Source: Pseudomonas tritici (GTDB taxonomy: Bacteria > Pseudomonadota > Gammaproteobacteria > Pseudomonadales > Pseudomonadaceae). Taken from it: a DNA stretch of 64,000 nucleotides. Below are positions 27,608 through 37,178 of the stretch, in pieces; within the stretch, counting starts at the first letter, position 1; each line of letters opens with the position of its first letter. The stretch lies in NCBI RefSeq assembly GCF_014268275.3, contig NZ_CP077084.1, forward strand, positions 496,001 through 560,000. Direction: 5' to 3'. The position numbers and the translations under genes are program-made. The notes under the pieces are model-generated. The model made no database searches and was not told the DNA's origin. It worked only from the letters and a program-made list of their open reading frames with translations.

Positions 27608-28921
27608 ATGAAAACCCCGCTGTGGTTCCCCCAAAGCTTTTTCTCTCGCACCCTTTGGCTGGTGCTGATCGTCGTTCTGTTTTCTAAAGCACTCACGCTG
27701 GTTTATCTGTTGATGAACGAGGACGTGCTGGTGGATCGACAATACAGCCACGGTGTTGCCTTGACGCTGCGCGCCTATTGGGCGGCTGACCCCGAGAACC
27801 GCGAGAAAATCGCCAAGGCCGCCACGCTGGTCCGTGTGGCGGGCGCGGGGGTGCCCGAGGGTGAGCAACACTGGCCCTACAGTGAAATCTACCAGCGCCA
27901 GATGCAGTCTGAACTCGGTGAAGACACTGAGGTGCGGCTGCGTATGCATGTATCGCCAGCGTTGTGGGTGCGCGCGCCAAGCCTGGGTGAGGATTGGCTG
28001 AAAGTGCCGCTGTACCCGCATCCGCTGCGTGGGCAGAAGATCTGGAACGTGCTGGGCTGGTTCCTGGCGATCGGGCTGCTTTCAACGGCGTCGGCGTGGA
28101 TCTTTGTCCGGCAGCTCAACCAACCACTCAAACGCCTGGTGTTTGCCGCCCGCCAATTGGGCCAAGGGCGCAGCGTGCGCTTGCCGGTCAGCGATACGCC
28201 CAGCGAGATGACCGAGGTGTACGGCGCGTTCAACCAGATGGCGGAAGACGTCGAGCAGGCCGGGCGCGAACGCGAGTTGATGCTGGCGGGAGTTTCCCAC
28301 GACTTGCGCACACCCTTGACGCGGCTGCGCTTGTCTCTGGAGTTGATGGGCAACCATAGCGATCTCACCGATGACATGGTCCGCGACATTGAGGACATGG
28401 ACGCTATTCTCGACCAGTTCCTCGCGTTCATCCGTGATGGCCGGGATGAGGTGGTGGAAGAGGTCGACCTGACTGACTTGGTGCGTGAGGTGGTCGCGCC
28501 CTACAACCAGAACGGTGAGCAGGTGCGCATGCGCCTTGAGCCGATCCAGCCTTTTGCGTTGCGGCGGGTCTCGATGAAGCGCCTGTTGAACAACCTGATC
28601 GGCAACGCTTTGCATCACGCCGGTTCCGATGTTGAAGTGGCGGCGTATGTATCCGGCGACAGTGCTGCGCCCTATGTGGTGCTGAGCGTCATGGACCGGG
28701 GCGCGGGCATCGACCCGGACGAGCTGGAGGGGATCTTCAACCCTTTCACCCGCGGCGACCGTGCCCGAGGTGGTAAGGGTACTGGTCTGGGGTTGGCAAT
28801 TGTGCGGCGGATTGCCTCGATGCATGGCGGCAATGTTGAGTTGCGTAACCGCGAGGAGGGAGGGTTAGAGGCGCGAGTGCGTTTGCCGCTCGGGCTGATG
28901 TTGCCGAGAGACGCGGTCTAA
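27608..28921 (+). CDS. envZ: Osmosensor histidine kinase EnvZ
   Basis: Inner-membrane sensor kinase, 437 residues. TM1 is TLWLVLIVVLFSKALTLVYLL (roughly 15-35), a periplasmic loop follows, and TM2 is VLGWFLAIGLLSTASAWIF (about 148-166). After a HAMP segment comes the phospho-acceptor H231 in AGVSHDLRTPLTRLRL. The ATPase part carries the N box (LLNNLIGNALHHA), G1 (VMDRGAGID) and G2 (GKGTGLGLAIVRRI). It partners OmpR encoded just upstream. Confidence 0.93.
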   Translation: MKTPLWFPQSFFSRTLWLVLIVVLFSKALTLVYLLMNEDVLVDRQYSHGVALTLRAYWAADPENREKIAKAATLVRVAGAGVPEGEQHWPYSEIYQRQMQSELGEDTEVRLRMHVSPALWVRAPSLGEDWLKVPLYPHPLRGQKIWNVLGWFLAIGLLSTASAWIFVRQLNQPLKRLVFAARQLGQGRSVRLPVSDTPSEMTEVYGAFNQMAEDVEQAGRERELMLAGVSHDLRTPLTRLRLSLELMGNHSDLTDDMVRDIEDMDAILDQFLAFIRDGRDEVVEEVDLTDLVREVVAPYNQNGEQVRMRLEPIQPFALRRVSMKRLLNNLIGNALHHAGSDVEVAAYVSGDSAAPYVVLSVMDRGAGIDPDELEGIFNPFTRGDRARGGKGTGLGLAIVRRIASMHGGNVELRNREEGGLEARVRLPLGLMLPRDAV

Positions 28922-28940
28922 CAAACAGCAGCGATCCAAA

Positions 28941-29030
28941 TGTGGGAGCTGGCTTGCCTGCGATGAGGGCGGCGCATTCAACGTCATTGTTGACTGAGCC
29001 TCCGCTATCGCGGGCAAGCCAGCTCCCACA
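28941..29030. repeat. REPIN (two inverted REP arms)
   Basis: Arms TGTGGGAGCTGGCTTGCCTG and inverse ending CAGCTCCCACA. It lies between the convergent envZ and rimK genes. Confidence 0.9.
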
Positions 29031-29068
29031 GTCGTTGTGAGAGTCTGGAGGTGGAGGGTTGGGGTTTG

Positions 29069-29974
29069 TCAGCCCTTGCCCTTGGTCCGAGTCATATTCG
29101 CCCCGCCACTCTTTTCCAAATGCTGAATGATGATCCCCGCCACATCCTTGCCTGTGGTGGTCTCGATCCCTTCCAGCCCCGGCGATGAATTCACCTCCAT
29201 CACCAGTGGCCCATGGTTGGAGCGCAAGATGTCCACACCCGCCACGCTCAAACCCATCACCTTCGCCGCCCGCAGCGCGGTCATGCGTTCCTCGGGGGTG
29301 ATCTTGATCAGGCTGGCACTACCACCGCGGTGCAAGTTGGAGCGGAACTCCCCCGGCTTGGCCTGACGCTTCATCGCCGCAATCACCTTGTCACCCACCA
29401 CGAAGCAGCGGATATCGGCGCCGCCGGCTTCCTTGATGTATTCCTGCACCATGATGTTCTGCTTGAGACCCATGAATGCCTCGATCACGGATTCCGCCGC
29501 CGTCGCGGTTTCACACAGCACCACACCTATGCCCTGGGTGCCTTCCAGTACCTTGATCACCAGCGGCGCGCCATTGACCATCTCGATCAGGTCGGGAATA
29601 TCGTCGGGGGAGTGGGCAAAACCGGTCACTGGCAGGCCGATGCCCCGGCGTGAAAGCAGCTGCAGCGAGCGCAACTTGTCCCGAGAGCGGGCAATGGCGA
29701 CTGATTCGTTGAGGGGCGATACGCCCATCATTTCAAACTGGCGCAATACCGCGCAGCCATAAAACGTCACCGAAGCTCCGATGCGAGGGATCACTGCATC
29801 AAACCCCTCCAGCGGTTTACCCCGGTAATGGATCTGCGGTTTATGGCTGGCAATGTTCATGTAGGCACGCAACGTGTCGATCACCACCATTTCGTGGCCA
29901 CGTTCAGTGCCGGCCTCAACCAGGCGACGGGTGGAATACAGACGCGGGTTTCGCGACAGCACAGCAATCTTCAT
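29069..29974 (-). CDS. rimK: Ribosomal protein S6 glutamate ligase RimK
   Basis: ATP-grasp ligase of 301 residues (E. coli 300) that adds glutamates to the C-terminus of ribosomal protein S6. The ATP-grasp elements include [37 protein letters not shown] and [25 protein letters not shown], with the metal-binding E and N residues near the end. The start overlaps the rimB stop as ATGA. In P. fluorescens RimK activity is known to be tuned by RimA, RimB and cyclic-di-GMP, altering the proteome and plant colonisation. Confidence 0.94.
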   Translation of the reverse strand: MKIAVLSRNPRLYSTRRLVEAGTERGHEMVVIDTLRAYMNIASHKPQIHYRGKPLEGFDAVIPRIGASVTFYGCAVLRQFEMMGVSPLNESVAIARSRDKLRSLQLLSRRGIGLPVTGFAHSPDDIPDLIEMVNGAPLVIKVLEGTQGIGVVLCETATAAESVIEAFMGLKQNIMVQEYIKEAGGADIRCFVVGDKVIAAMKRQAKPGEFRSNLHRGGSASLIKITPEERMTALRAAKVMGLSVAGVDILRSNHGPLVMEVNSSPGLEGIETTTGKDVAGIIIQHLEKSGGANMTRTKGKG

Positions 29975-30453
29975 GCAGCACCTGGGGCAGAAATAGTAGA
30001 GACCGGGAACACCGGCTTGTCTTGAACGTACTTGACGCCTGGACTGACCACCAATTGGCCGTCAATCAGCGCCTTGGAACCCAGTAACAGGCGATAACGC
30101 ATGGCCTTGCGGCACGCGAGGGTGAATTCCACCCGCCATACCCGATCACCCAGCGCCAGGGTGGTGCTGATCACGTAGCGCACCTGCGCGTGGCCGTTGG
30201 AGCTTTTGATGGTTTTCATCGTCACCAGCGGCGCCTCGCAGCGGCGGTGGCGCAGTTGCACAATGCTGCCCAGGTGCGCGGTAAAGCGCACCCATTTCTC
30301 GCCGTCGCGCTCAAAAGGCTCGATATCGGTAGCGTGCAGGCTGGAGGTACTGGCACCGGTGTCGATCTTCGCGCGCAGGCCTGCCACTCCCAGGTCGGGA
30401 AGTGCCACCCACTCACGCAGACCCACAACGGTCAAATGGTCAAATGTCTTCAA
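29971..30453 (-). CDS. rimB: RimB, retropepsin-like ATP-dependent zinc protease family
   Basis: A 160-residue protein of the family annotated as ATP-dependent zinc protease (PF05618), with a retropepsin-like fold. The aspartic-protease-like motif [14 protein letters not shown] (about 29-42) is clear. In P. fluorescens RimB is reported to modulate RimK and cleave the added glutamates. It overlaps rimA by 14 bases upstream and rimK by four bases downstream, so all three are expected to be co-translated. Confidence 0.92.
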   Translation of the reverse strand: MKTFDHLTVVGLREWVALPDLGVAGLRAKIDTGASTSSLHATDIEPFERDGEKWVRFTAHLGSIVQLRHRRCEAPLVTMKTIKSSNGHAQVRYVISTTLALGDRVWRVEFTLACRKAMRYRLLLGSKALIDGQLVVSPGVKYVQDKPVFPVSTISAPGAA

Positions 30454-31246
30454 TATGGGTAACCGATCGATTCGCCCAGGCCTGGGGTGAAACCTCAGCC
30501 AGGGCTTTGAATGCAGGCTTGGCGAACCAATAACCTTGCATCAGAAATATTCCGCAGTCGGAAAGGAAGTCACGCTCACCAGCACTTTCGATGCCTTCGG
30601 CGATGACAGTAACCCCTAACTGCTCACAGATTGTGACAATCCCCCGGACGATGATCTGTCGGACACGATCCTGATCGACATCGCGAATCAGTGCCATGTC
30701 GAGTTTGATCAAGTCAGGTTGAAAATCGGCCAGCAAACCCAGCCCTGAATAACCCGCACCGAAATCGTCGATGGCGGTCTTGAAGCCGAATTCGCGGTAT
30801 TCACGCAGAATATTCGTCAAATGGCGATTGTTATCTACGTGCTCGCTTTCGAGTGTCTCGAAAATCAGTTGGTTCAGCGGGAAATTGTTCGCGCGAGCCG
30901 CCTCCAGGGTGCTGCGGATGCACAGCTCCGGACGGTACACGGCGTTGGGCATGAAATTGATGGAAAGATGGGTTTGCATACCCAGGGCCGCCGCCCCGGC
31001 GATCGCTTGGGTTCGGCAGCGTTGGTCGAAACGGTAGCGGTTGCTTTCGTCGACCTGGTCCAGCACAAACTGCGCCCCTTCGCCTTGCGTACCGCGCACC
31101 AGGGCTTCGTGGGCGAAGATCGAATGGTCCCGAAGGTCTACGATAGGCTGGTAGGCAAACGCAAAATCGAAGCCCAAGGGCTCGCTTTGCTGGCAGCCCA
31201 CGCAGCGCTGGTCAGGCGAGGTGAGTGAAGTGGGAAAGTCGGTCAC
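30440..31246 (-). CDS. rimA: RimA, EAL-domain cyclic-di-GMP phosphodiesterase
   Basis: A stand-alone EAL protein of 268 residues. The EAL signature is present as FAHEALVRG. The catalytic landmarks NFMPN, ETLESEH, IDDFGAGYSGL and the K in LIKLDMALIR, plus AEGIES and the terminal QGYWFAKP, are intact, so it should be an active phosphodiesterase. It is the first gene of rimABK and links cyclic-di-GMP to ribosome modification in P. fluorescens. Confidence 0.92.
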   Translation of the reverse strand: MTDFPTSLTSPDQRCVGCQQSEPLGFDFAFAYQPIVDLRDHSIFAHEALVRGTQGEGAQFVLDQVDESNRYRFDQRCRTQAIAGAAALGMQTHLSINFMPNAVYRPELCIRSTLEAARANNFPLNQLIFETLESEHVDNNRHLTNILREYREFGFKTAIDDFGAGYSGLGLLADFQPDLIKLDMALIRDVDQDRVRQIIVRGIVTICEQLGVTVIAEGIESAGERDFLSDCGIFLMQGYWFAKPAFKALAEVSPQAWANRSVTHIEDI

Positions 31247-31362
31247 AGCGTATCCTCGCGAAAACAGGGTGCTACCTGGCGTATCTTAGGTGAGCCTTGA
31301 GGTTTATGCGTCGAAGGGTTTCAACGTTAAAGTTGCGACATTTTTCAGAGCGAGGAATTCAA

Positions 31363-31770
31363 GTGGCTCAAAAGCAGGAAGAGGAAGAAAAAGTCCGTCT
31401 GGACAAGTGGCTGTGGGCTGCGCGCTTCTATAAAACCCGTGCCCTGGCGAAGGCTGCCATCGAGAGCGGCAAGGTGCATCATCGTGGCGAGCGCTGCAAG
31501 CCGGGCAAGGAACCTCGCGTCGGGGATGAATTTCAGATTCGTACCGGGTTTGATGAAAAAACGGTCGTGGTCCAGGCGCTTTCAATCGTGCGCCGTGGGG
31601 CGCCTGAAGCGCAGGCGCTGTATACCGAGACCGAAGCCAGTATTGCCAAGCGTGAAAATGCGGCGGCGATGCGTAAGGCCGGCGGTATCGGCATGACCAC
31701 CGATGGCAAGCCGAGCAAGAAGCAGCGCCGCGACTTGTTCAAGTTTCGCGGCAGTGGCAATGACGACTGA
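31363..31770 (+). CDS. hslR: Ribosome-associated heat shock protein Hsp15 (HslR)
   Basis: An S4-domain RNA-binding protein of 135 residues (E. coli 133) that recycles free 50S subunits carrying nascent chains. S4 landmarks: VRLDKWLWAARFYKTRALAKAAIESGKV. The C-terminus is basic (KPSKKQRRDLFKFR). GTG 31363 with GAGGAAT upstream is chosen; the in-frame part before it (from 31297) does not match the family. It is transcribed divergently from rimA. Confidence 0.9.
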   Translation: MAQKQEEEEKVRLDKWLWAARFYKTRALAKAAIESGKVHHRGERCKPGKEPRVGDEFQIRTGFDEKTVVVQALSIVRRGAPEAQALYTETEASIAKRENAAAMRKAGGIGMTTDGKPSKKQRRDLFKFRGSGNDD

Positions 31771-31783
31771 CCGAGCGCGTTTC

Positions 31784-31922
31784 TGTAGTGAGCGGGCTTG
31801 CCCCGCGCTGGGCTGCGAAGCGGCCCCAATCGAATACAGCCACCGTGGATTCACCATCAGAACGCATTGACAGGTTTTAGGGCCGCTTCGCGACCCAGCG
31901 CGGGGCAAGCCCGCTCACTACA
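31784..31922. repeat. Large REPIN of the GTGAGCGGGCTTGCCCC type
   Basis: The arms are long: TGTAGTGAGCGGGCTTGCCC and onward to GAAGCGG on the left, mirrored to CACTACA on the right. This is a different REP family from the GTGGGAGC elements and resembles the GTGAGCGGGCTTGCCC family described in P. fluorescens SBW25. The right end supplies the stop codon of the PAP2 phosphatase gene. Confidence 0.88.
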
Positions 31923-32715
31923 AGCGTATGACGCTTAGCCGACTAATCAGTGGCACGCGTTGAAACAGCCGGAAGACGGGCGCTGTCACCCGCAACAACC
32001 CACCCGACACCTTCGCCGCAAACGGTGTGTAATACCCCCACCCCAGCGCCAACAGTGCCAGCAACACACCACCGATGTAGTCGTCCTGCCCCCAATGTGC
32101 CCCCGCCACCAGGCGCGGCATCATGAACAACATTGCCAGGCCCCAAATCACCAGCACCTGGCCGATGCGCTTGGCGAACACCGTCATGAACATCCCCCAG
32201 ATCAACAGCACCGACGCGTGATCCCCCGGGAAACTCTGGCTCGAACGGTCCTTCAGTTCCCACGTCTTTTCCAGCCCCGGGAAGTAGTCGCTCATCTGGA
32301 TCGCCCCGCTGATTACCATCGACGGGCTACTGTGTTGCCAGCCCATGTGTGCCGCGATTTTGGAAAACAGCATGCGGATAAACAGCAACAGCAGCAGAAT
32401 TCCGACAAAACCTAACAATGCCTGGCGCACCTGCACGGCCTTGAATACCCAATCACCGCGAATCAACAGCAGCAGCAGAATTACGCCGACCACTGCATCA
32501 AACGGTCGCAAACTGGCCACGGCCCACACGTGCAGCCATGTGGAGTTGCTCGCCAGCGGATCATTGAGCAGATGAAACAGCCACTCGTCGAAAACCACAC
32601 ACAGCATCTGGCCCGTGGGCCACAGCCAAAAACACAGCAGCCCGATCGCGAGTAGATTGCACCAGGCCCATCCCCCGAGGTTCCACTTGGCTTGGAACAA
32701 ACCCGGATTGTTCAT
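31918..32715 (-). CDS. PAP2-family membrane phosphatase
   Basis: A 265-residue membrane protein with about six hydrophobic segments and a PAP2-type active site: K and R in ELKDRSSQSF, FPGDHASV (the usual PSGH variant) and RLVAGAHWGQDD (the usual SRxxxxxHxxxD variant). Relatives act on undecaprenyl or lipid A phosphates; the LpxT/PgpB direction is plausible but not settled. The stop codon (31918-31920) lies inside the REPIN arm, so the C-terminal end may have been altered by that insertion. Confidence 0.8.
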   Translation of the reverse strand: MNNPGLFQAKWNLGGWAWCNLLAIGLLCFWLWPTGQMLCVVFDEWLFHLLNDPLASNSTWLHVWAVASLRPFDAVVGVILLLLLIRGDWVFKAVQVRQALLGFVGILLLLLFIRMLFSKIAAHMGWQHSSPSMVISGAIQMSDYFPGLEKTWELKDRSSQSFPGDHASVLLIWGMFMTVFAKRIGQVLVIWGLAMLFMMPRLVAGAHWGQDDYIGGVLLALLALGWGYYTPFAAKVSGGLLRVTAPVFRLFQRVPLISRLSVIRL

Positions 32716-32819
32716 AAACTGTCCCCCACGGCTCTAGAAAACCGCACCAAAACGGTGCTAAAGCGTTTAATTCTATAAACCTTGTAATCAATTTGTCATC
32801 AATTCAGATACCCAGACCT

Positions 32820-33722
32820 ATGACTGATCTACCGGATACCGACTTCACCCAACGCTTCATCTTCGACGAGAACGACGCCCGCGGCGAACTGGTCTCGCTG
32901 GAGCGCAGCTATGCCGAAGTCCTTGCCAAGCACCCCTATCCGGAGCCGGTTGCGCAACTGCTCGGCGAGCTGATGGCGGCCGCCTCGTTGCTGGTGGGCA
33001 CGATGAAATTCGACGGTCTGCTTATTTTGCAGGCGCGGTCTGAAGGTCCGGTCCCGATGCTGATGATCGAGTGTTCCAGCGAACGCGAAATCCGTGGCCT
33101 GGCCCGTTACGACGCCGACCAGATTGCCCCGGACGCCACCTTGTCCGACCTGATGGCCAACGGCGTGCTGGCGATCACCGTCGACCCGACCGAAGGCCAA
33201 CGCTACCAAGGCATCGTCGACCTCGACGGCGAAACGCTGTCGGACTGCTTCACCAACTACTTCGTGATGTCCCAACAAGTCGGCACCAAGTTCTGGCTCA
33301 ACGCCGACGGCAAGCGTGCCCGCGGCCTGTTGTTGCAACAATTGCCGGCTGACCGCATCAAGGACGACGATGAGCGCACCGATAGCTGGCGCAAGCTGAC
33401 CGCCCTTGCCGGTACGCTGACGGCGGAAGAGCTGCTGGGTCTGGACAACGAAACCATCCTGCATCGCCTGTACCACGAAGAAGCCGTGCGCTTGTTTGAC
33501 GCACAAGGCCTGCGCTTCCGTTGCAGCTGCTCACGTGAGCGCTCAGCCAATGCCTTGGTCAGCCTGGGCCTGGAAGATGCCCAGGATCTGGTGGTCGAGC
33601 ACGGCGGCAATATCGAGATCGACTGCCAGTTCTGCAACCAGCGCTACCTGTTCGATGCGGCCGATGTCGCCCAATTGTTCGCCGGCGCAGGCATCGATAC
33701 CCCTTCCGACACCCGCCACTAA
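32820..33722 (+). CDS. hslO: Redox-regulated chaperone Hsp33
   Basis: Cytosolic holdase chaperone activated by oxidation, 300 residues (E. coli 292). The four zinc-binding cysteines are in RCSCSRER (CxC) and DCQFCNQ (CxxC) at the C-terminus. The core shows [20 protein letters not shown] and [19 protein letters not shown] 32820 is chosen over an in-frame TTG nine codons upstream. It is divergent from the PAP2 gene and followed by the pckA promoter region. Confidence 0.94.
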   Translation: MTDLPDTDFTQRFIFDENDARGELVSLERSYAEVLAKHPYPEPVAQLLGELMAAASLLVGTMKFDGLLILQARSEGPVPMLMIECSSEREIRGLARYDADQIAPDATLSDLMANGVLAITVDPTEGQRYQGIVDLDGETLSDCFTNYFVMSQQVGTKFWLNADGKRARGLLLQQLPADRIKDDDERTDSWRKLTALAGTLTAEELLGLDNETILHRLYHEEAVRLFDAQGLRFRCSCSRERSANALVSLGLEDAQDLVVEHGGNIEIDCQFCNQRYLFDAADVAQLFAGAGIDTPSDTRH

Positions 33723-33901
33723 AACGTTTAAGCACAGGTGAATCACCTGACAATTGCCGGTTTAGCGCTGTTCTGACGGGAGGGCCCTACTTTTTTTGGG
33801 CTTTTCTGGCATAATCCGGCCCACTTTTTTCGCGGTAGTAGTGCGCAACTTTCTACTACAAAACGTTTGGAGCACTCGGCCATAGGCCGACGGGGAACCT
33901 C
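33722..33901 (+). promoter_or_regulatory. pckA promoter and structured leader
   Basis: An extended -10 (TGGCATAAT, 33807-33815) predicts a start near 33822 and an 80-base leader. The leader has two perfect hairpins: GTAGTAG/CTACTAC (33835-33859) and TCGGCC-ATA-GGCCGA (33876-33890), the second touching the GGGGA ribosome site. The palindrome AAACGTTT occurs at 33722-33729 and again at 33861-33868, resembling the Cra/FruR core known from P. putida (TTAAACGTTTCA). Confidence 0.5.
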
Positions 33902-35443
33902 ATGACGCAAGCCAACAACGCCGTATACACCGATCTGAGTGTTGATGATCTGGTTAAAGAAGCCCTGCAGCGCGGTGAAGGCGTGCTTGCCGATACTGGC
34001 GCACTGGTCGTAGAAACGGGTCACCGTACCGGTCGTTCGCCGGTCGACCGTTTCATCGTTGAAGAGCCTTCCACCCAGGACGCCATTGCCTGGGGCCCAA
34101 TCAACCGCAAGTTCCCGGCCGACAAGTTCGATGCCCTGTGGGCTCGCGTCGAGGCGTTCAACAACGCGCAAGAGCATTTCGTTTCCCACGTCCATGTAGG
34201 TGCTTCCGAAGACCACTACCTGGCCGTGAAGATGACCACCCAGACTGCCTGGCAGAACCTGTTCGGTCGCTGCCTGTTCATCAACCCGGCCCAGTACAAC
34301 CCGGCCGGTCGTGAAGAGTGGCAAGTGCTCAACGTGGCCAACTTTGAATGCGTGCCTGAGCGTGACGGCACGAACTCCGACGGTTGCGTGATCCTCAACT
34401 TCGCCCAGAAGAAAGTGCTGATCGCCGGCATGCGTTACGCCGGTGAAATGAAGAAAGCCATGTTCTCGGTACAGAACTTCCTGCTGCCGGCTTCCGACGT
34501 CCTGCCGATGCACTGCGCCGCCAACATTGGCGAAGCAGGCGACGTGACCCTGTTCTTCGGCCTGTCGGGCACCGGCAAAACCACCTTGTCGGCCGACGAA
34601 AGCCGTTACCTGATCGGTGACGACGAACACGGTTGGGGCGAAGGTGTGGTCTTCAACATCGAAGGCGGTTGCTATGCCAAGTGCATCGACCTGTCCGAGA
34701 AGAACGAGCCGGTCATCTGGAAAGCCATCAAGCACGGCGCCGTGCTGGAAAACGTGGTTATCGACGATGCCAGGCACGCCGACTACACCAACGTCAGCCT
34801 GACCCAGAACAGCCGCGCCGCTTACCCGCTGGAGCACGTTGCCAAGCGTTCCGAAAAGAACCTGGGCGGCGAGCCAAACGCGGTGATCTTCCTGACCTGC
34901 GACCTGACCGGCGTGCTGCCGCCCGTGTCGATTCTCAGCGAAGAACAAGCGGCTTACCACTTCCTGTCCGGCTACACCGCACTGGTGGGCTCGACCGAAA
35001 TGGGTTCCGGCAGCGGCATCAAGTCGACCTTCTCCACCTGCTTCGGCGCGCCGTTCTTCCCGCGTCCGGCCGGCGAATATGCTGAGCTGCTGATCAAACG
35101 CATCCGTGGCTTCGGCTCCAAGGTCTACCTGGTCAACACCGGCTGGACCGGCGGCGGCTACGGCGTCGGCAACCGCTTCAACATCCCGACTACTCGCGGC
35201 GTCATCGCAGCGATCCAGAGCGGCGCGTTGATCGGTGCTGAAACCGAACACCTGGACACCATCAACCTCGACGTGCCATTGGCCGTACCGGGCGTTGAGA
35301 CTGGCCTGTTGAACCCACGTAACACCTGGGCTGACAAGGCTGCTTATGACGACGCGGCGAAGGCGCTGGCTGCGTTGTTCATCGAGAACTTCAAGAAGTT
35401 TGAAGTGAGCGATGCGATCAAGGCTGCGGGTCCTAAGTTGTAA
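33902..35443 (+). CDS. pckA: Phosphoenolpyruvate carboxykinase (ATP)
   Basis: Gluconeogenic enzyme converting oxaloacetate plus ATP to PEP, 513 residues. The P-loop is [11 protein letters not shown] (about 220-230). PEPCK-specific stretches are [23 protein letters not shown], and the metal site region FFARPAGEY-like [13 protein letters not shown]. It has an intact C-terminus and an intrinsic terminator 16 bases after the stop. The structured leader suggests control by carbon status. Confidence 0.96.
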   Translation: MTQANNAVYTDLSVDDLVKEALQRGEGVLADTGALVVETGHRTGRSPVDRFIVEEPSTQDAIAWGPINRKFPADKFDALWARVEAFNNAQEHFVSHVHVGASEDHYLAVKMTTQTAWQNLFGRCLFINPAQYNPAGREEWQVLNVANFECVPERDGTNSDGCVILNFAQKKVLIAGMRYAGEMKKAMFSVQNFLLPASDVLPMHCAANIGEAGDVTLFFGLSGTGKTTLSADESRYLIGDDEHGWGEGVVFNIEGGCYAKCIDLSEKNEPVIWKAIKHGAVLENVVIDDARHADYTNVSLTQNSRAAYPLEHVAKRSEKNLGGEPNAVIFLTCDLTGVLPPVSILSEEQAAYHFLSGYTALVGSTEMGSGSGIKSTFSTCFGAPFFPRPAGEYAELLIKRIRGFGSKVYLVNTGWTGGGYGVGNRFNIPTTRGVIAAIQSGALIGAETEHLDTINLDVPLAVPGVETGLLNPRNTWADKAAYDDAAKALAALFIENFKKFEVSDAIKAAGPKL

Positions 35444-35458
35444 GATTCGATCGGTGTG

Positions 35459-35488
35459 AAAAAGCCGCCTCTCGTAGGCGGCTTTTTT
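35459..35488. terminator. Intrinsic terminator between pckA and the EamA gene
   Basis: AAAAAGCCGCCT pairs with AGGCGGCTTTTT around CTCGT and ends in six T. With its flanking A-run it can serve both convergent genes. Confidence 0.92.
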
Positions 35489-35500
35489 GTGTGCGAGAGT

Positions 35501-36364
35501 TTAATCGGCGATGTGCAGAACCACAGCGCCGACCAGTACCAGCACAACCCCCAGCACCTGCACCGCCGACAACCGCTCCTTGAAAAACACAAACCCAAGC
35601 ATCGCCGCAATCCCGCCCGACAACGTACTGATCACCGTCACCACCGAAACCGACCCCGCCATCGCCCCCCACGAAAACGCCGAGAACCCACCGAGGTTCA
35701 TCAGGCTAGCCCCGGTCAAGGTCACGCAGTTTTTCAGCGGCGGGATTTTCAGGCCGTCCTTGATCTTCAGCACCATCACCACCAGCACGCACAGGCCTAC
35801 CAGGTAACCCAGCCACAACATCGAGACCGGCCCCAGCGCCGGTAAGGTGTACCGGCCTTGCAGCCAGAAACTGGTGCCGTACAGCAACGCGGCAAGCATG
35901 GCGTAGGCAATGGACAGGCGTGGGTTGTTGTGGGGTACACCGTTGTCCTTGTGGATGCTGGAGAGGATCACGCCGATCACGCACAGGGCGATGCAGCCCA
36001 GCTGGATCAGGCTGATGTGCTCACCGCTGGCCCAGGACAGCAATGTGGTGACCACGCCGTAGGACGTCACCAGTGGCGCGACGATGGCCGCTTTACCCAG
36101 GGCAAAAGCCTTGGACAGCGCAAGGGCGCCGGAGACGGTAAGCAATGCAGCAGCGATGCCCAGCAGCCAGACGCTCAGCGGCGCATCGAGAGATTTGAAC
36201 AGGAAGGTGGGGAAGATGACCAGCAGCAGCGTCATGATCAGGAAACCGAGCGCTTGGCCAAAATAGACCGCGCGTTTAACGCCCACGGCTCTGGCGTTGA
36301 GGCCCACGAGAAAGTCCGTGCCACCCCAGAGCACGGCGGCCAGCAGGCCCATTATTACGTCCAT
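35501..36364 (-). CDS. EamA/DMT-family transporter
   Basis: A drug/metabolite-type membrane transporter of 287 residues with ten hydrophobic segments in two EamA repeats (1-140 and 150-287). It starts MDVIMGLLAAVLWGGTDFLVG, and the second repeat ends LGFVFFKERLSAVQVLGVVLVLVGAVVL, both family-typical. The substrate cannot be predicted. Convergent with pckA. Confidence 0.82.
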   Translation of the reverse strand: MDVIMGLLAAVLWGGTDFLVGLNARAVGVKRAVYFGQALGFLIMTLLLVIFPTFLFKSLDAPLSVWLLGIAAALLTVSGALALSKAFALGKAAIVAPLVTSYGVVTTLLSWASGEHISLIQLGCIALCVIGVILSSIHKDNGVPHNNPRLSIAYAMLAALLYGTSFWLQGRYTLPALGPVSMLWLGYLVGLCVLVVMVLKIKDGLKIPPLKNCVTLTGASLMNLGGFSAFSWGAMAGSVSVVTVISTLSGGIAAMLGFVFFKERLSAVQVLGVVLVLVGAVVLHIAD

Positions 36365-36415
36365 GTAAAGTCCTTGTTGTTCAGTGCGCGGTTGAGCAGA
36401 TTAGTGCAGATCCAG

Positions 36416-36505
36416 TGTGGGAGCGGGCTTGCTCGCGAAAGCGATGTATCAGTCAACATATTCGGCGACTGACCCTCCGCTTTCGCGAGCAAGCCCGCTC
36501 CCACA
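36416..36505. repeat. REPIN (GCGGGCTTGCTCGCGAA variant)
   Basis: Arms TGTGGGAGCGGGCTTGCTCG and the perfect inverse, ending CGCTCCCACA. Located between the EamA gene and the DUF1493 gene. Confidence 0.92.
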
Positions 36506-36539
36506 TTTGACTTTCAGTGTGTTCGAAATCTGTATTCTC

Positions 36540-37178
36540 TCAGCTCAGATTCTCCAGCGTCTGCGTATCCCAGCTATGGGTCTTGATAGCCAGGTAGAGC
36601 ATGCCGATGGTCAACGGCACCTTCTCGCCTCGCCCTTTGGCCCGGCGCTTGAGAAACACATCAAACACCGGTGGGTTGAAGTAACGATAAGTGTCGTAGT
36701 CGCCGAGGTCGAGCGCGAATTCCTGCTCCAGTGCTTCCATGAGTTGCTTGGCCTCACTGCCGTCACAGCCCAGGTCGAAGTTGAGTGAGGTTTGCAGGCG
36801 GATCGTCTTGTGTTTCGGCAGGCCGATTTCTTCGTGCAGCAGTTGCAGGAGTTGCTGCATCACGGGGTCTTCGGGGAGGTCAGGGGCCAGGTTCATGGTG
36901 GGGGCACGCAGGAGTGGGTGAGGGGGATGGTTGTGTGGGTGTCGGTATTTAGTTTGGCGGATCAGCAAAGCAACGCCCGTAACAAAAGCAATGACAAGCA
37001 GGCTCTCGATCTGTGACGCCCTTATCCAAGAGGTCGCGCAGAATAGAAGTGTAGGACCGATTACCACAAGGATCAGCCCACACCATTTTCTAAGGGCAGG
37101 GCGCTTGAGTGTTTTTTCAACTAAGGCGGCAACGGCAAAGAGTAGGGTCAGGCTGATCCAGTCGAGGTAGTCGGTCAT
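36540..37178 (-). CDS. Membrane protein with C-terminal DUF1493 (ACP-like) domain
   Basis: 212 residues from ATG 37178. The N-terminal part has hydrophobic segments (ISLTLLFAVAALVE, CGLILVVIGPTLLFCATSW, ESLLVIAFVTGVALLI). After a His/Pro-rich linker (about 85-95), a soluble domain of about 110 residues matches DUF1493, a family with acyl-carrier-protein-like features (TSLNFDLGCDGSEAKQLMEALEQEF-type region). DUF1493 is usually a separate protein of about that size; an internal ATG at 36896 could still express it alone. Function unknown. Confidence 0.7.
   Translation of the reverse strand: MTDYLDWISLTLLFAVAALVEKTLKRPALRKWCGLILVVIGPTLLFCATSWIRASQIESLLVIAFVTGVALLIRQTKYRHPHNHPPHPLLRAPTMNLAPDLPEDPVMQQLLQLLHEEIGLPKHKTIRLQTSLNFDLGCDGSEAKQLMEALEQEFALDLGDYDTYRYFNPPVFDVFLKRRAKGRGEKVPLTIGMLYLAIKTHSWDTQTLENLS

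Noticed and set aside
33735..33749. CAGGTG-AAT-CACCTG hairpin as the hslO terminator
   Set aside because: The stem is only six base pairs and no T-run follows.
33743..35251. Minus-strand open frame of about 500 codons
   Set aside because: Antisense to pckA, with no start signals or domains; pckA itself is certain.
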